Source of the DNA: Dehalococcoidales bacterium
GTDB taxonomy: Bacteria > Chloroflexota > Dehalococcoidia > Dehalococcoidales > Fen-1064
Assembly (NCBI GenBank): GCA_028712845.1
Contig: JAQTPO010000009.1
Location: 1-28,439 of the forward strand
Length of the DNA: 28,439 nt
Direction: 5' to 3'
Of the stretch, positions 1-7,271 are shown piece by piece. Position numbers and translations under genes: made by a program. How positions within the stretch are numbered: position 1 is the first letter of the stretch; every line of letters starts with the position of its first letter. Below the pieces are notes generated by a model. It had not been told where the DNA came from, did not search any database, and saw only the letters and a list, made by a program, of their open reading frames with translations.

Positions 1-37
1 CGTAAAAGCCTTTGCCGTTTTTACGTCCCAGATGTCC

Positions 38-841
38 TTAAACCACTAACTTTTTAATCAATTTTGAGGGCACTTTGTTCGGGTCACCCATCTGGTCATA
101 GAATGCTTTCTGTGTAAGATAAATAACATCCAACCCATTAAAATCCATCAAAGCTATCGGTCCGATCGGATGTCCTAAACCGAGTGTCATACTTTTATCA
201 ATATCCTCTTTAGTAGCAATACCATTCTCCAATAACTCAAGCGCCGCAAACGATAAAGCTCCAAGAAGATAATTGAAAATAAAGCCCGGTGTATCTTTTG
301 CAACAATAACCTCTTTTCCCAGAGACTTCCCGAATCTTTTCAATATCTCTAGCGTCTCGTCACTGGTGGTATCCGGTCTGACGATCTCCAACAGTTTGCT
401 GGGCGGAACCGGTGAGAGAAAATGTGTGCCGATCACTTTATCAGGTCGTTTGGTTACCTTTGCCAGTTCGGCAATACGGATAGTTGATGTATTGCTTGCT
501 AATATAGTCTTTTCCGAGCAGATTTTATCAAGCTCTTTGAAGGTTTTCTGTTTCAATTTTATATCTTCAGGTACTACCTCAATCACGATGTCACTATCTG
601 CGAGTTCTTTGAGATTAGTCGCACTCTTGATACGGGCAAGGATAGCATTTCCTTCAGAGACAGATAACTTACCTTTTTCCGCGGCATGTTTAATAAAATA
701 TTCAATATTGTTCAAGCCTTTTCTCAAAGCAGCTTCATTTATGTCGTAGACAGTTACCTTATATCCGGACTGGGCACAAATCTGAGTAATACCCGAACCC
801 ATAAATCCACAACCAATGACTCCAATTTTCTTGATTATCAT
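38..841 (-). CDS. hbd: 3-hydroxyacyl-CoA dehydrogenase (3-hydroxybutyryl-CoA dehydrogenase type), interrupted by an in-frame stop
   Basis: NAD-dependent oxidation of 3-hydroxyacyl-CoA to 3-ketoacyl-CoA in beta-oxidation or butyrate metabolism. The N-terminus has the Rossmann motif GVIGCGFMGSGI. The catalytic His region THFLSPVPPSKLLEIV follows, then the C-terminal dimerisation domain with DTPGFIFN and LGLGHPIGPIALMDFNGLD. The frame stops at TAA (38-40), but the next twelve codons to the window edge read GHLGRKNGKGFY in the same frame. That is the conserved end of this family, so the gene is cut by a nonsense codon roughly 15-20 residues before its normal end. It may be a pseudogene, a slightly shortened protein or a base-call error. 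I chose ATG at 841, with AAGGA nine bases upstream; GTG at 844 is equally possible. The enoyl-CoA hydratase gene lies upstream on the same strand and catalyses the preceding reaction. Confidence 0.85.
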   Translation of the reverse strand: MIIKKIGVIGCGFMGSGITQICAQSGYKVTVYDINEAALRKGLNNIEYFIKHAAEKGKLSVSEGNAILARIKSATNLKELADSDIVIEVVPEDIKLKQKTFKELDKICSEKTILASNTSTIRIAELAKVTKRPDKVIGTHFLSPVPPSKLLEIVRPDTTSDETLEILKRFGKSLGKEVIVAKDTPGFIFNYLLGALSFAALELLENGIATKEDIDKSMTLGLGHPIGPIALMDFNGLDVIYLTQKAFYDQMGDPNKVPSKLIKKLVV

Positions 842-922
842 CACATTACATCCTTACAAACGCTATTCATCTCTATCAGCTTTTACGCCGAAATCTTTGA
901 TAAATATCACTTCTGGACATAA

Positions 923-954
923 CAGGGCTGGTAATGAAAACATTACCAACCCTG
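923..954 (-). terminator. Hairpin between enoyl-CoA hydratase and hydroxyacyl-CoA dehydrogenase genes
   Basis: The arms are CAGGGTTGGTAATG and CATTACCAGCCCTG (minus strand), a 14-bp stem with one G-U pair and a TTTT loop. It sits 48 bp after the enoyl-CoA hydratase stop. The U-tract after it is weak (TTATGT), so termination may be partial. It could instead be an mRNA-processing or stabilising hairpin between two related genes. Confidence 0.5.
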
Positions 955-1001
955 CTTTCTACACAAACGCACTGTTTTGATTAACAGCAAACCCCAAAAG
1001 A

Positions 1002-1757
1002 CTACTTGGCCTTATATTGAGGCGGTCTCTTTTCTGCAAAAGCCTTGGCGCCTTCCTTAAAATCTTCGGAAGTCCTGACTTTGTTAGCCAACTGCTTTTC
1101 CAGTGCCAGACCCTCTTCCAGTGTCATACTATAACCGCGAACCATTGATTCTTTAGCGGCTCTGACGCCAATCGGGGCACGAGAAATGATAAGATTGGCA
1201 ATTTCCTTGGCGGTATCCATCAGTTTCGCTCTGGGTACCACACGGCTCACCAAGCCAACCCGGTAGGCTTCCTGAGCATCAATCATATTGCCGGTTAACA
1301 ATATTTCTGCCGCTATTGCTCTAGGTATGAAGCGAGGCATGCGGATTGTTCCGCCGGCACCGGGCATAAACCCGATGTTAATTTCCGGTTGACCGAATTT
1401 AGCATTATCCGCCGCAATTCTGATATCGCAGGTCATCGCCAGTTCACAACCACCACCCAGGCAATAACCATGTATTGCGGCAATAAAAGGTTTCCAAATA
1501 TTATCAGCGCGCACCGGTTCTACCGCTGCCGATGGTCCCGGACCGGAAAGGAAACCCTTAATATCCGCACCGGCAGAGAAAGCTCTATCCCCGGCGCCGG
1601 TGACAATTGCCACCCAGAGGTCATTATTGTCCCGGAAGTCAGCCATTGCATCATGCAATCCCTTGCTAACCCCAACACTGAGGGAATTCATTGCCTCGGG
1701 TCTATTGATGGTTATATAGGCAATTCTACCCTCTTTTACATACTCAACATCAGCCAT
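1002..1757 (-). CDS. Enoyl-CoA hydratase/isomerase (crotonase family)
   Basis: Adds water across trans-2-enoyl-CoA to give 3-hydroxyacyl-CoA in fatty-acid or related CoA-ester degradation; a cytosolic crotonase-fold enzyme. At 251 aa it has family-typical length. The oxyanion-hole segments are FSAGADIKGF near residue 65 and IHGYCLGGGCELAM near residue 100. Both catalytic glutamates known from rat mitochondrial hydratase are present, one in GGGCELA and one in QPEINIGFMPGAGG, so a true hydratase is more likely than a CoA hydrolase or decarboxylase paralogue. The start is ATG 1757 with a near-perfect AGGAGGA seven bases upstream. The next gene downstream on the strand is the 3-hydroxyacyl-CoA dehydrogenase, the following step in the pathway. 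The exact substrate cannot be read from sequence. Confidence 0.93.
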   Translation of the reverse strand: MADVEYVKEGRIAYITINRPEAMNSLSVGVSKGLHDAMADFRDNNDLWVAIVTGAGDRAFSAGADIKGFLSGPGPSAAVEPVRADNIWKPFIAAIHGYCLGGGCELAMTCDIRIAADNAKFGQPEINIGFMPGAGGTIRMPRFIPRAIAAEILLTGNMIDAQEAYRVGLVSRVVPRAKLMDTAKEIANLIISRAPIGVRAAKESMVRGYSMTLEEGLALEKQLANKVRTSEDFKEGAKAFAEKRPPQYKAK

Positions 1758-1805
1758 AATTCCTCCTATATATTTTTATTTGGTCAGAAGCCTGACAGTG
1801 CTTGA

Positions 1806-1835
1806 ATTTTAACAAACAATTTCACCCTACGTCAA
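1806..1835 (-). promoter_or_regulatory. Predicted sigma-70 promoter of the enoyl-CoA hydratase gene
   Basis: On the minus strand, TTGACG (1830-1835) and TAAAAT (1806-1811) are separated by 18 bp, each matching five of six consensus bases. Transcription would start near 1799, about 40 bases before the ATG. Confidence 0.5.
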
Positions 1836-1846
1836 ATATCAAAGAG

Positions 1847-1855
1847 TGCTAGAAT
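1847..1855 (+). promoter_or_regulatory. Extended -10 promoter element before the transposase-like gene
   Basis: TGC followed by TAGAAT (1850-1855) forms an extended -10 motif with no convincing -35. It points toward the ORF starting at 1908 and would give a leader of about 45 bases. It is back to back with the enoyl-CoA hydratase promoter. Confidence 0.35.
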
Positions 1856-1907
1856 AGGACAGTGTCATCAGATAACACGTCTGAAACAACTTTTATGGGG
1901 ACATGAA

Positions 1908-2771
1908 TTGAGTCAATTAATCCATAAAAAAACCGTCGTGTGCAAAATATGTAACTCCACCCATATCGTCAAATTTGGCACTTTTGAAGGGATGCAAAGG
2001 TATTTCTGTAAGGACTGTCACAGGAAATTTGCCGATAATGATGCCTTACCTAAAATGAAAACACCTATCTGGATAATATCATTAGCCTTGACTTGTTACT
2101 ATGAAGGAATGACACTCAGCGCTATACAAACACAAATCAATCAGCAGCATGGCGCCTACTACGCTCAATCCAGCATTTACAACTGGATAGTCCGTTTTTC
2201 GAAAGAAGCTGTGGAAAAGGCAAAATCCCTTCAGATAAAAACTGGCTCTACGTGGTTTTTATTTTACACACTCCGCAAGAAAGGAAATCAACAAACCTGG
2301 TTCATGGATATCTTTGACACTGAAAGTAAATTCCTGTTAGCTTCGCATCTTACAGATACAATAACAAGGTGGGAAATAATCAGCCTTATTGAAAAAGGAC
2401 GCATCCTAGCCGGTAAAACGCCTAATCAAAAAGTAACTATCCTCCTATCCCCTAACATAAACGCTATGGAGACTATTGGAAAGATAAGGAACTCAGAAAC
2501 CATAGGAAATAATATCTTCAAAAGAAATGAGGATGAAGATGAGAAACAGTATCGTGAATTACTAAAGAAACGTGGAAATGTCATCCGCGGCTTTAAAAAC
2601 ATGGATACCACGCAAATACTCACCAGTACATGGCTGATACATTACAACTTCCTTACGGTAAAAAGTGCGGGACGAACACCACTACAAAAAACAGGCAAAG
2701 CGCTGTTCAAGAGCTGGATTGATATCGTTAGTCGAGCGCAATCAGCAAATAATTTCACCGGGCGTTCATAA
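1908..2771 (+). CDS. IS1/IS6-like DDE transposase homologue with degenerate catalytic residues
   Basis: A 287-aa intact ORF. Residues 12-37 form a zinc ribbon (C12, C15, C34, C37), followed by a helix-turn-helix region at about 66-95 and an RNase H-like DDE domain to the end. Fold landmarks of the family remain: WFMDIFDTESKFLLASHL, RGFK near 227 and HYNF at 245. The usual W-x-x-D-E-T motif reads W-F-L-F-Y-T (116-121), so the first Asp is gone. The second motif region (177-187) contains no Asp, and the third Glu aligns with K213, although acidic residues lie beside it. The R-P-H motif after HYNF is also lost. No terminal inverted repeats or target duplication are visible around it. The start is TTG 1908, with GGGG seven bases upstream. 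It is either a decaying IS remnant or a domesticated DNA-binding protein. Confidence 0.8.
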   Translation: MSQLIHKKTVVCKICNSTHIVKFGTFEGMQRYFCKDCHRKFADNDALPKMKTPIWIISLALTCYYEGMTLSAIQTQINQQHGAYYAQSSIYNWIVRFSKEAVEKAKSLQIKTGSTWFLFYTLRKKGNQQTWFMDIFDTESKFLLASHLTDTITRWEIISLIEKGRILAGKTPNQKVTILLSPNINAMETIGKIRNSETIGNNIFKRNEDEDEKQYRELLKKRGNVIRGFKNMDTTQILTSTWLIHYNFLTVKSAGRTPLQKTGKALFKSWIDIVSRAQSANNFTGRS

Positions 2772-2808
2772 TCAACCAAGATTGAAACGACCACGCACGA
2801 CACAACGC

Positions 2809-2837
2809 TTGACAATACACAGGGTTGATGTTAGAAT
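2809..2837 (+). promoter_or_regulatory. Strong predicted sigma-70 promoter of oppDF
   Basis: A perfect TTGACA (2809-2814), a 17-bp spacer and TAGAAT (2832-2837, five of six). The predicted start is near 2844, leaving a leader of about 140 bases before oppD. Confidence 0.65.
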
Positions 2838-2855
2838 TGCTCACTAATGGTTGCT

Positions 2856-2885
2856 ATTGTAATCGGTTTGTAAAGGCATTACAAT
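2856..2885 (+). promoter_or_regulatory. Inverted repeat in the oppD leader (operator or hairpin)
   Basis: ATTGTAAT (2856-2863) and ATTACAAT (2878-2885) are a perfect 8-bp inverted repeat with a 14-base loop, about 12 bases after the predicted transcription start. It could be a repressor operator or an RNA hairpin. Its right arm contains the ATG of a 17-codon ORF. Confidence 0.4.
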
Positions 2886-2937
2886 GAAGGAGGTAAAACT
2901 CAGGGCACATTCAGACTTCAGCATCATGTTATTCTAA
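2884..2937 (+). other. Possible 17-codon leader ORF upstream of oppD
   Basis: ATG at 2884 opens a 17-residue frame (MKEVKLRAHSDFSIMLF) ending in TAA at 2935-2937, with AAAGG seven bases ahead of the ATG. The frame overlaps the first inverted repeat and enters a second one, TCAGCATC (2918-2925) with GATGCTGA (2947-2954). That arrangement resembles a leader peptide, but nothing shows it is translated; short frames arise by chance. Confidence 0.2.
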
Positions 2938-2983
2938 AGTATGCCCGATGCTGACTGAGAAATCCCGGAGTTTGCTCTAAGAA

Positions 2984-3988
2984 ATGACGACGGTAGTTAA
3001 AGACGAAAAAGTCCTCGAAATCAAAGACCTACGGACCTATTTCTACACCGGAGAAGGTGAGCTCAGAGCAGTTGACGGATTCAGTTATTACGTCAAAAAG
3101 GGAGAAAGTGTAGGGCTGGTAGGAGAGAGTGCCTGCGGTAAAAGCGTAAGTGCTATGTCCATCTTACGTCTCATACCTTACCCGCCGGGCATAATCGTCG
3201 GTGGAGAAATCTTTTTCCAGGGGCAAGACCTGCTGAAAGCCACAGAGGAAGAGATGCGCCACATCCGTGGCAATAAAATTGCCATGGTTTTCCAGGAGCC
3301 CACCACATCACTTAATCCGGTGCTCACGGTTAAACGTCAGATATCAGAAGCTCTGGAACTTCACCGTGGTATGGACAAGAATGAATCTTTTCAGGAAACC
3401 GTCAGACTATTAAAACTTGTCGGTATTCCTGACCCCGAGAAAAGAGCTAATGACTACCCGTTCCAGTTTAGCGGTGGTATGCAGCAGAGAATTATGATTG
3501 CTATGGCACTAAGCTGTAACCCGGCACTTCTTATCTGCGATGAGCCTACGACCTCGCTGGATGTGACCGTACAGGCGCAGTTACTGGAAATCATCGATGA
3601 CCTGAGAGCTCGGTTCGGCACATCGGTTATTACCATTACCCATAACCTTGGCATCGTCGCTCGCTATGTTGACCGTGTCAATGTAATGTACGCTGGCAAG
3701 ATGGTGGAAACAGCCCCGACTGAGGAACTCTACGAAAATCCTCGTCATCCATACACAATAGGTTTATTAGCATCAGTCCCCCGTTTGGACATTGCTAAGA
3801 AGAAATCACTGAGAATTATTAAGGGCTTGCCACCAAATCTGGCGCATTTACCTGGCGGTTGCTCTTTCCGTCCACGCTGTGACTATGCTATGCCCCGATG
3901 TGCGGAGGAGTTTCCACCACTGGAAAAGGTCGGTGAAAATCATTATCGCGCCTGCTTTGCTGAAATCAGCAAACTAAAGAAACAGTAA
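2984..3988 (+). CDS. oppD: Oligopeptide/dipeptide ABC transporter ATP-binding protein OppD/DppD
   Basis: Cytoplasmic ATPase subunit that powers uptake of peptides or similar solutes with OppF-type and permease partners. At 334 aa it has family-typical length. Walker A is GESACGKS (47-54), the Q-loop lies in AMVFQEPTTSLNP, the signature is FSGGMQQR and Walker B is ALLICDEPTTSLD, followed by the His switch in ITHNLG. The C-terminal oligopeptide domain has RHPYTIGLLASVPRLD and a cysteine group (GGCSFRPRCDYAMPRC plus a later Cys); in some DppD/OppD proteins such cysteines bind an iron-sulfur cluster. It starts at ATG 2984; the nearest Shine-Dalgarno-like GGAG is 13 bases away, which is long. oppF follows after 22 bp. 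No permease or solute-binding gene is in the window, so the substrate is unknown. Confidence 0.93.
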   Translation: MTTVVKDEKVLEIKDLRTYFYTGEGELRAVDGFSYYVKKGESVGLVGESACGKSVSAMSILRLIPYPPGIIVGGEIFFQGQDLLKATEEEMRHIRGNKIAMVFQEPTTSLNPVLTVKRQISEALELHRGMDKNESFQETVRLLKLVGIPDPEKRANDYPFQFSGGMQQRIMIAMALSCNPALLICDEPTTSLDVTVQAQLLEIIDDLRARFGTSVITITHNLGIVARYVDRVNVMYAGKMVETAPTEELYENPRHPYTIGLLASVPRLDIAKKKSLRIIKGLPPNLAHLPGGCSFRPRCDYAMPRCAEEFPPLEKVGENHYRACFAEISKLKKQ

Positions 3989-4010
3989 AACAAGTGAGGG
4001 TTTTCGTATA

Positions 4011-5027
4011 ATGAAAGACAATACTCATCTAATTGAAGTTGAAAACCTGTTTATGTACTTCCCTGTGACAGCCGGCGTTTTTCAAAAGAGAGTCGCTGAT
4101 GTCAAAGCCGTTGACAACGTGTCCTTCTATATCAAGAAGGGAGAAACTCTTGGTCTGGTGGGAGAAAGCGGTTGTGGCAAGACGACTACCGGACGTTGTA
4201 TTCTCCAGTTGTACGATGGCTTGAAGGGCAAAGTCTCTTTCGAAGGTGTTGACCTCACCAAGCTCAAGAAAGAACAGATGCGCAGGATGCGCCGTAACAT
4301 GCAGTTGGTATTTCAGGACCCTTATGCATCTCTGGATCCACGTATGACAGCGGGTGATATCATTGGCGAACCCATCAAAGTGCACAACCTGGCAAAAGGC
4401 AAAGAATATAAAGATCAGGTAGAAGAACTCTTCCGCATGGTTGAACTCGAACCTTATATGACAAACCGTTATCCGCATGAGTTCAGCGGCGGACAACGTC
4501 AGCGTATCGGTATTGCCCGCGCACTGGCGGTAAGACCAAAATTCGTGGTCTGCGACGAGCCGGTATCCGCCTTGGATGTATCAATTCAAGCGCAGATTAT
4601 CATTTTATTGGAAAAACTTCGCGAGGAAATGGGCCTTACTTACCTCTTCATTGCTCATGACCTCTCCGTAGTCCGAAACATCAGCGACCGTGTGGCAGTA
4701 ATGTATCTGGGGAAGATTGTTGAGATTACATATAGCGATGAGGTTTATGCCAACCCGCTGCATCCTTATACTATTGCGCTATTGTCTGCTGTTCCTATCC
4801 CCGACCCGAAGGTTGACCGCACACGTAAACGTATTATTCTGAAGGGTGATGTTCCCAGCCCTATCAATCCGCCAAAAGGTTGTCGTTTTAATCCACGTTG
4901 TCAGATGGCTATTGACATCTGCAGAGAAAAGGAGCCTGAGCTAAAGCTGGTGGGTGAGGAGCACTGGGTTTCATGTCACCTGGTAAAAGGCTATACTAGC
5001 CCCAATCCTCCGGCAGCAAATCAGTAA
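4011..5027 (+). CDS. oppF: Oligopeptide/dipeptide ABC transporter ATP-binding protein OppF/DppF
   Basis: Second ATPase subunit of a peptide-type importer, expected to form a heterodimer with the OppD just upstream. Walker A is GESGCGKT (51-58), the Q-loop LVFQDPYASLDPR, the signature EFSGGQRQRIGIARAL, Walker B FVVCDEPVSALD and the His switch FIAHDLSVV. The C-terminal domain has LHPYTIALLSAVPIPDP and four cysteines in a C-x5-C-x6-C...C pattern (GCRFNPRCQMAIDIC), again a possible metal or Fe-S site. The start is ATG 4011 with GAGGG ten bases upstream. At 338 aa it is full length. The genes are co-directional with a 22-bp gap, so they are probably co-transcribed from the promoter at 2809. They end here: the next gene is a foldase with its own promoter. 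Confidence 0.93.
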   Translation: MKDNTHLIEVENLFMYFPVTAGVFQKRVADVKAVDNVSFYIKKGETLGLVGESGCGKTTTGRCILQLYDGLKGKVSFEGVDLTKLKKEQMRRMRRNMQLVFQDPYASLDPRMTAGDIIGEPIKVHNLAKGKEYKDQVEELFRMVELEPYMTNRYPHEFSGGQRQRIGIARALAVRPKFVVCDEPVSALDVSIQAQIIILLEKLREEMGLTYLFIAHDLSVVRNISDRVAVMYLGKIVEITYSDEVYANPLHPYTIALLSAVPIPDPKVDRTRKRIILKGDVPSPINPPKGCRFNPRCQMAIDICREKEPELKLVGEEHWVSCHLVKGYTSPNPPAANQ

Positions 5028-5093
5028 AGGAACAGGCATAACTAAACTTGCCTCAGACCAACTCTGACAAAAAGTGCAGCAGTCTGTCTGTTT

Positions 5094-5122
5094 TTGTTAA
5101 ATTTTCCGTTTTAATGTATTAT
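5094..5122 (+). promoter_or_regulatory. Predicted promoter of the PpiC-type foldase gene
   Basis: TTGTTA (5094-5099), a 17-bp spacer and TATTAT (5117-5122). The predicted start is near 5129, about 22 bases before the ATG at 5151. Confidence 0.45.
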
Positions 5123-5150
5123 TGAGTAAAAGAGATTGAGAAGAGAGAAT

Positions 5151-6284
5151 ATGCCAAAATCCAAAAAACCTGTTTCGGGTAAAGAACCAATCAACAGAGT
5201 GCCGGAAACCAAAGAGGCAAAACAACGGAGAAATAAAACCAATACTATCATCACCGCCGCTGCAATTTTAGCAGTCATTGTTGCTGTAATCATTGTCAGT
5301 TGGTACTTGATTTACAAAGCTCCGCTCCAGAAAGCCATCATCAAAGTCAATGACGAGAATGTCAAAATCGAGTATTTTCTGAAGAGATGCCTCATGAGTG
5401 CGTCTCCCTCTGATACTCAAGGCATGCTACAAACTATTATATACGAGCTTCTGATTAAACAAGGTGCGCCACAGTACGGTATTACAGTCACTGAAGCGGA
5501 CATTGACCAGGCGTTAAGAGATGAAGCCAATTCATTGTCAACTAGCGACAGCACGGATGAAACAAACACCACATCAACCACAGAACCTACTACCACTACG
5601 CCCACCGTTACCTTGAGTGATGCCGAGTTTAACGAATGGTACCGACAGCAACTCAATCAAAGCCAGCTTTCCGAGAAAGAATTTAGAGAATTGGTAAAAA
5701 TAAACATAATGAGTCAACGCCTACAGGCATACCTCGCAGATAGAGTACCCACCACGGCGGAACAGGTTCACCTCTATGATATTCTTGCTCTAGACTACAA
5801 TACGGCAGCAGATGTGCAGAAAAGAATTGAAGAGGGTGAAGATTTCATGACACTCGCAAGCGAAGTCTCTCTAGATAGTAGCACCAGCGAAAAAGGCGGG
5901 GATATGGGTTGGATTCCAATTCATGTCCTTGATGAGAGTCTCGAATACACCGTATCCAATCTGGATATCGGGGTTGTCAGTGAGCCGGTGCAAACCAGTG
6001 CATTACAGCAACAAGCTCAATCTTCAGGAGAAGACCAACCTTACCTCTTGCTAATGATCACTGAGAAAGCAGTGGCAAGAGAAGTTGATCCTCAATATAT
6101 GGATGCTCTGAAAAACCGTGCTATGACAGATTGGATGAATGCACAAATGAGCTCTCAGAAGATAGCCCTGTTTGGCAAAGGCTCCACCGGCGGCTATGAT
6201 TCTGAGACGGATGCATGGATACAATACCAGATTGAGAAACTGAAGAAATCCCGCGGTATCGCAGAAACTACCGCAACTAATTAA
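5151..6284 (+). CDS. Membrane-anchored PpiC/SurA-type peptidyl-prolyl isomerase (foldase)
   Basis: Probable extracytoplasmic chaperone and prolyl isomerase that helps secreted proteins fold. The first 30 residues are hydrophilic and basic, followed by one hydrophobic segment (about 32-55), giving an N-in, C-out anchor. A SurA-N-like helical region (about 65-180) holds a Ser/Thr-rich low-complexity insert with runs of Thr. A parvulin domain follows near residues 200-290 (VHLYDILALDY, EDFMTLASEVSLDSSTSEKGGDMGWI, GVVSEPVQT) and then a helical tail. The frame opens at TTG 5136, but ATG 5151 is the likelier start because it follows a purine-rich GAAGAGAG and fits the predicted promoter. The adjacent downstream ABC export module may be functionally linked, which is inference only. 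Confidence 0.85.
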   Translation: MPKSKKPVSGKEPINRVPETKEAKQRRNKTNTIITAAAILAVIVAVIIVSWYLIYKAPLQKAIIKVNDENVKIEYFLKRCLMSASPSDTQGMLQTIIYELLIKQGAPQYGITVTEADIDQALRDEANSLSTSDSTDETNTTSTTEPTTTTPTVTLSDAEFNEWYRQQLNQSQLSEKEFRELVKINIMSQRLQAYLADRVPTTAEQVHLYDILALDYNTAADVQKRIEEGEDFMTLASEVSLDSSTSEKGGDMGWIPIHVLDESLEYTVSNLDIGVVSEPVQTSALQQQAQSSGEDQPYLLLMITEKAVAREVDPQYMDALKNRAMTDWMNAQMSSQKIALFGKGSTGGYDSETDAWIQYQIEKLKKSRGIAETTATN

Positions 6285-6341
6285 AAGGCGAGCTAACAGA
6301 TAGAATACAAAATACCGAATATGAAATAAAAGGAAGACTAA

Positions 6342-7271
6342 TTGATAAAAGTCCGTAACCTAACCAAATACTATGGTGAACGTTTAGCGGTAGATAATGT
6401 CAGTTTCGATATCGGCAAAGGAGAAATAGTCGGGCTTCTGGGACCTAATGCCGCCGGTAAGACCACCACAATGCGCATTCTTACCGGTTTCCTGATGCCG
6501 ACTAAAGGTGATGCGTGGATAGCCGGTTGCAATATGGTGAACGATTCGCTCGAAGGGCGTAAACACATCGGTTATATGCCGGAATCAGTTCCTCTCTATA
6601 CCGATATGACCGTCCGTGATTACCTTAGTTTTTTTGGTCGGCTTAGGGGATTGGACGCAAACCGTATTAATAAACGGATTAGTGAGGTGGTCAGTCTCTG
6701 CCACCTTGAAGAATACATCGATACTATCATCGGTAAATTATCGAGAGGCTTCAGACAGAGAGTGGGATTAGCCCAATCCATTATTCACGAACCGGAAGTA
6801 TTGATTTTGGACGAACCTACTGTTGGTATCGATCCTATCCAGGTCTCTCAAACGAGAACCCTTATCAAGGAACTTGGCAAAGAGCATACGATATTACTTT
6901 CCACTCATATTCTTCCGGAAGTCAGTATGACTTGCAGTCGGGTGATTATTATCCATAATGGTAAAATAATTGCCGAAGACAGTATTGAAAACCTGTCTGC
7001 TATCGTTAAAGGCGCCAGACGATTACGCGTGGAAGTGAAAGGACCACACGACCAGATTGTGAAGCGTCTGCAAAGAATTGATGGAATAAGAAAAGTTTCA
7101 AGAGAAGGCGAATACCTCATTGTGGAAAGCCCGATTCAGGTTGACCCCAGAGGACAGATCACAGAAACAATCATTAAGAGCGGATGGACTTTACTTTCCA
7201 TCGAGGCAGTGGAAATGAGTCTGGAGGACATCTTCCTGCAATTAACGAAAAAGGAGGAGTCCGAAGAATGA
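6342..7271 (+). CDS. ABC transporter ATP-binding protein, GldA-like
   Basis: ATPase of an ABC-2 export complex formed with the next two genes. At 309 aa it has Walker A GPNAAGKTT (about 34-42), the Q-loop in IGYMPESVPLYTDMTV, the signature LSRGFRQRVGLAQSI, Walker B VLILDEPTVGID and the switch His in LLSTHILPEV. A roughly 90-residue C-terminal extension is typical of GldA/NatA-type subunits. It starts at TTG 6342, with AGGA seven bases upstream; no in-frame ATG fits better. It overlaps the permease start by 4 bp (ATGA at 7268-7271), indicating translational coupling. GldA in Bacteroidota takes part in gliding, but the same gene set is widespread in non-gliding bacteria, so no motility role is claimed. 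Confidence 0.92.
   Translation: MIKVRNLTKYYGERLAVDNVSFDIGKGEIVGLLGPNAAGKTTTMRILTGFLMPTKGDAWIAGCNMVNDSLEGRKHIGYMPESVPLYTDMTVRDYLSFFGRLRGLDANRINKRISEVVSLCHLEEYIDTIIGKLSRGFRQRVGLAQSIIHEPEVLILDEPTVGIDPIQVSQTRTLIKELGKEHTILLSTHILPEVSMTCSRVIIIHNGKIIAEDSIENLSAIVKGARRLRVEVKGPHDQIVKRLQRIDGIRKVSREGEYLIVESPIQVDPRGQITETIIKSGWTLLSIEAVEMSLEDIFLQLTKKEESEE

Noticed and set aside
1862..1880. Loose palindrome GTGT...ACAC upstream of the transposase-like gene as a possible IS terminal repeat
   Set aside because: The arms are only four to five bases and no matching copy occurs after the gene end, so no IS boundary can be claimed.
2665..2847. 60-aa plus-strand frame at the end of the transposase-like gene
   Set aside because: It overlaps the 3' end in another frame and runs through the oppDF promoter; no similarity to any known protein.
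2904..2954. H-type pseudoknot from GGGCA/TGCCC and TCAGCATC/GATGCTGA in the oppD leader
   Set aside because: The order of the arms fits, but the loop lengths (10, 16 and 0 bases) make simultaneous pairing strained; competing hairpins are more likely, so no pseudoknot or riboswitch is called.
4029..4496. 155-aa minus-strand open frame opposite oppF
   Set aside because: It is antisense to well-conserved Walker A and signature coding sequence, has no recognisable domain and no ribosome site; it is a shadow frame.
5066..5100. Terminator after oppF from ACAAAAA/TTTTTGT
   Set aside because: The stem is all A-T apart from the ends and unstable; the T-run is better explained as part of the foldase promoter region.
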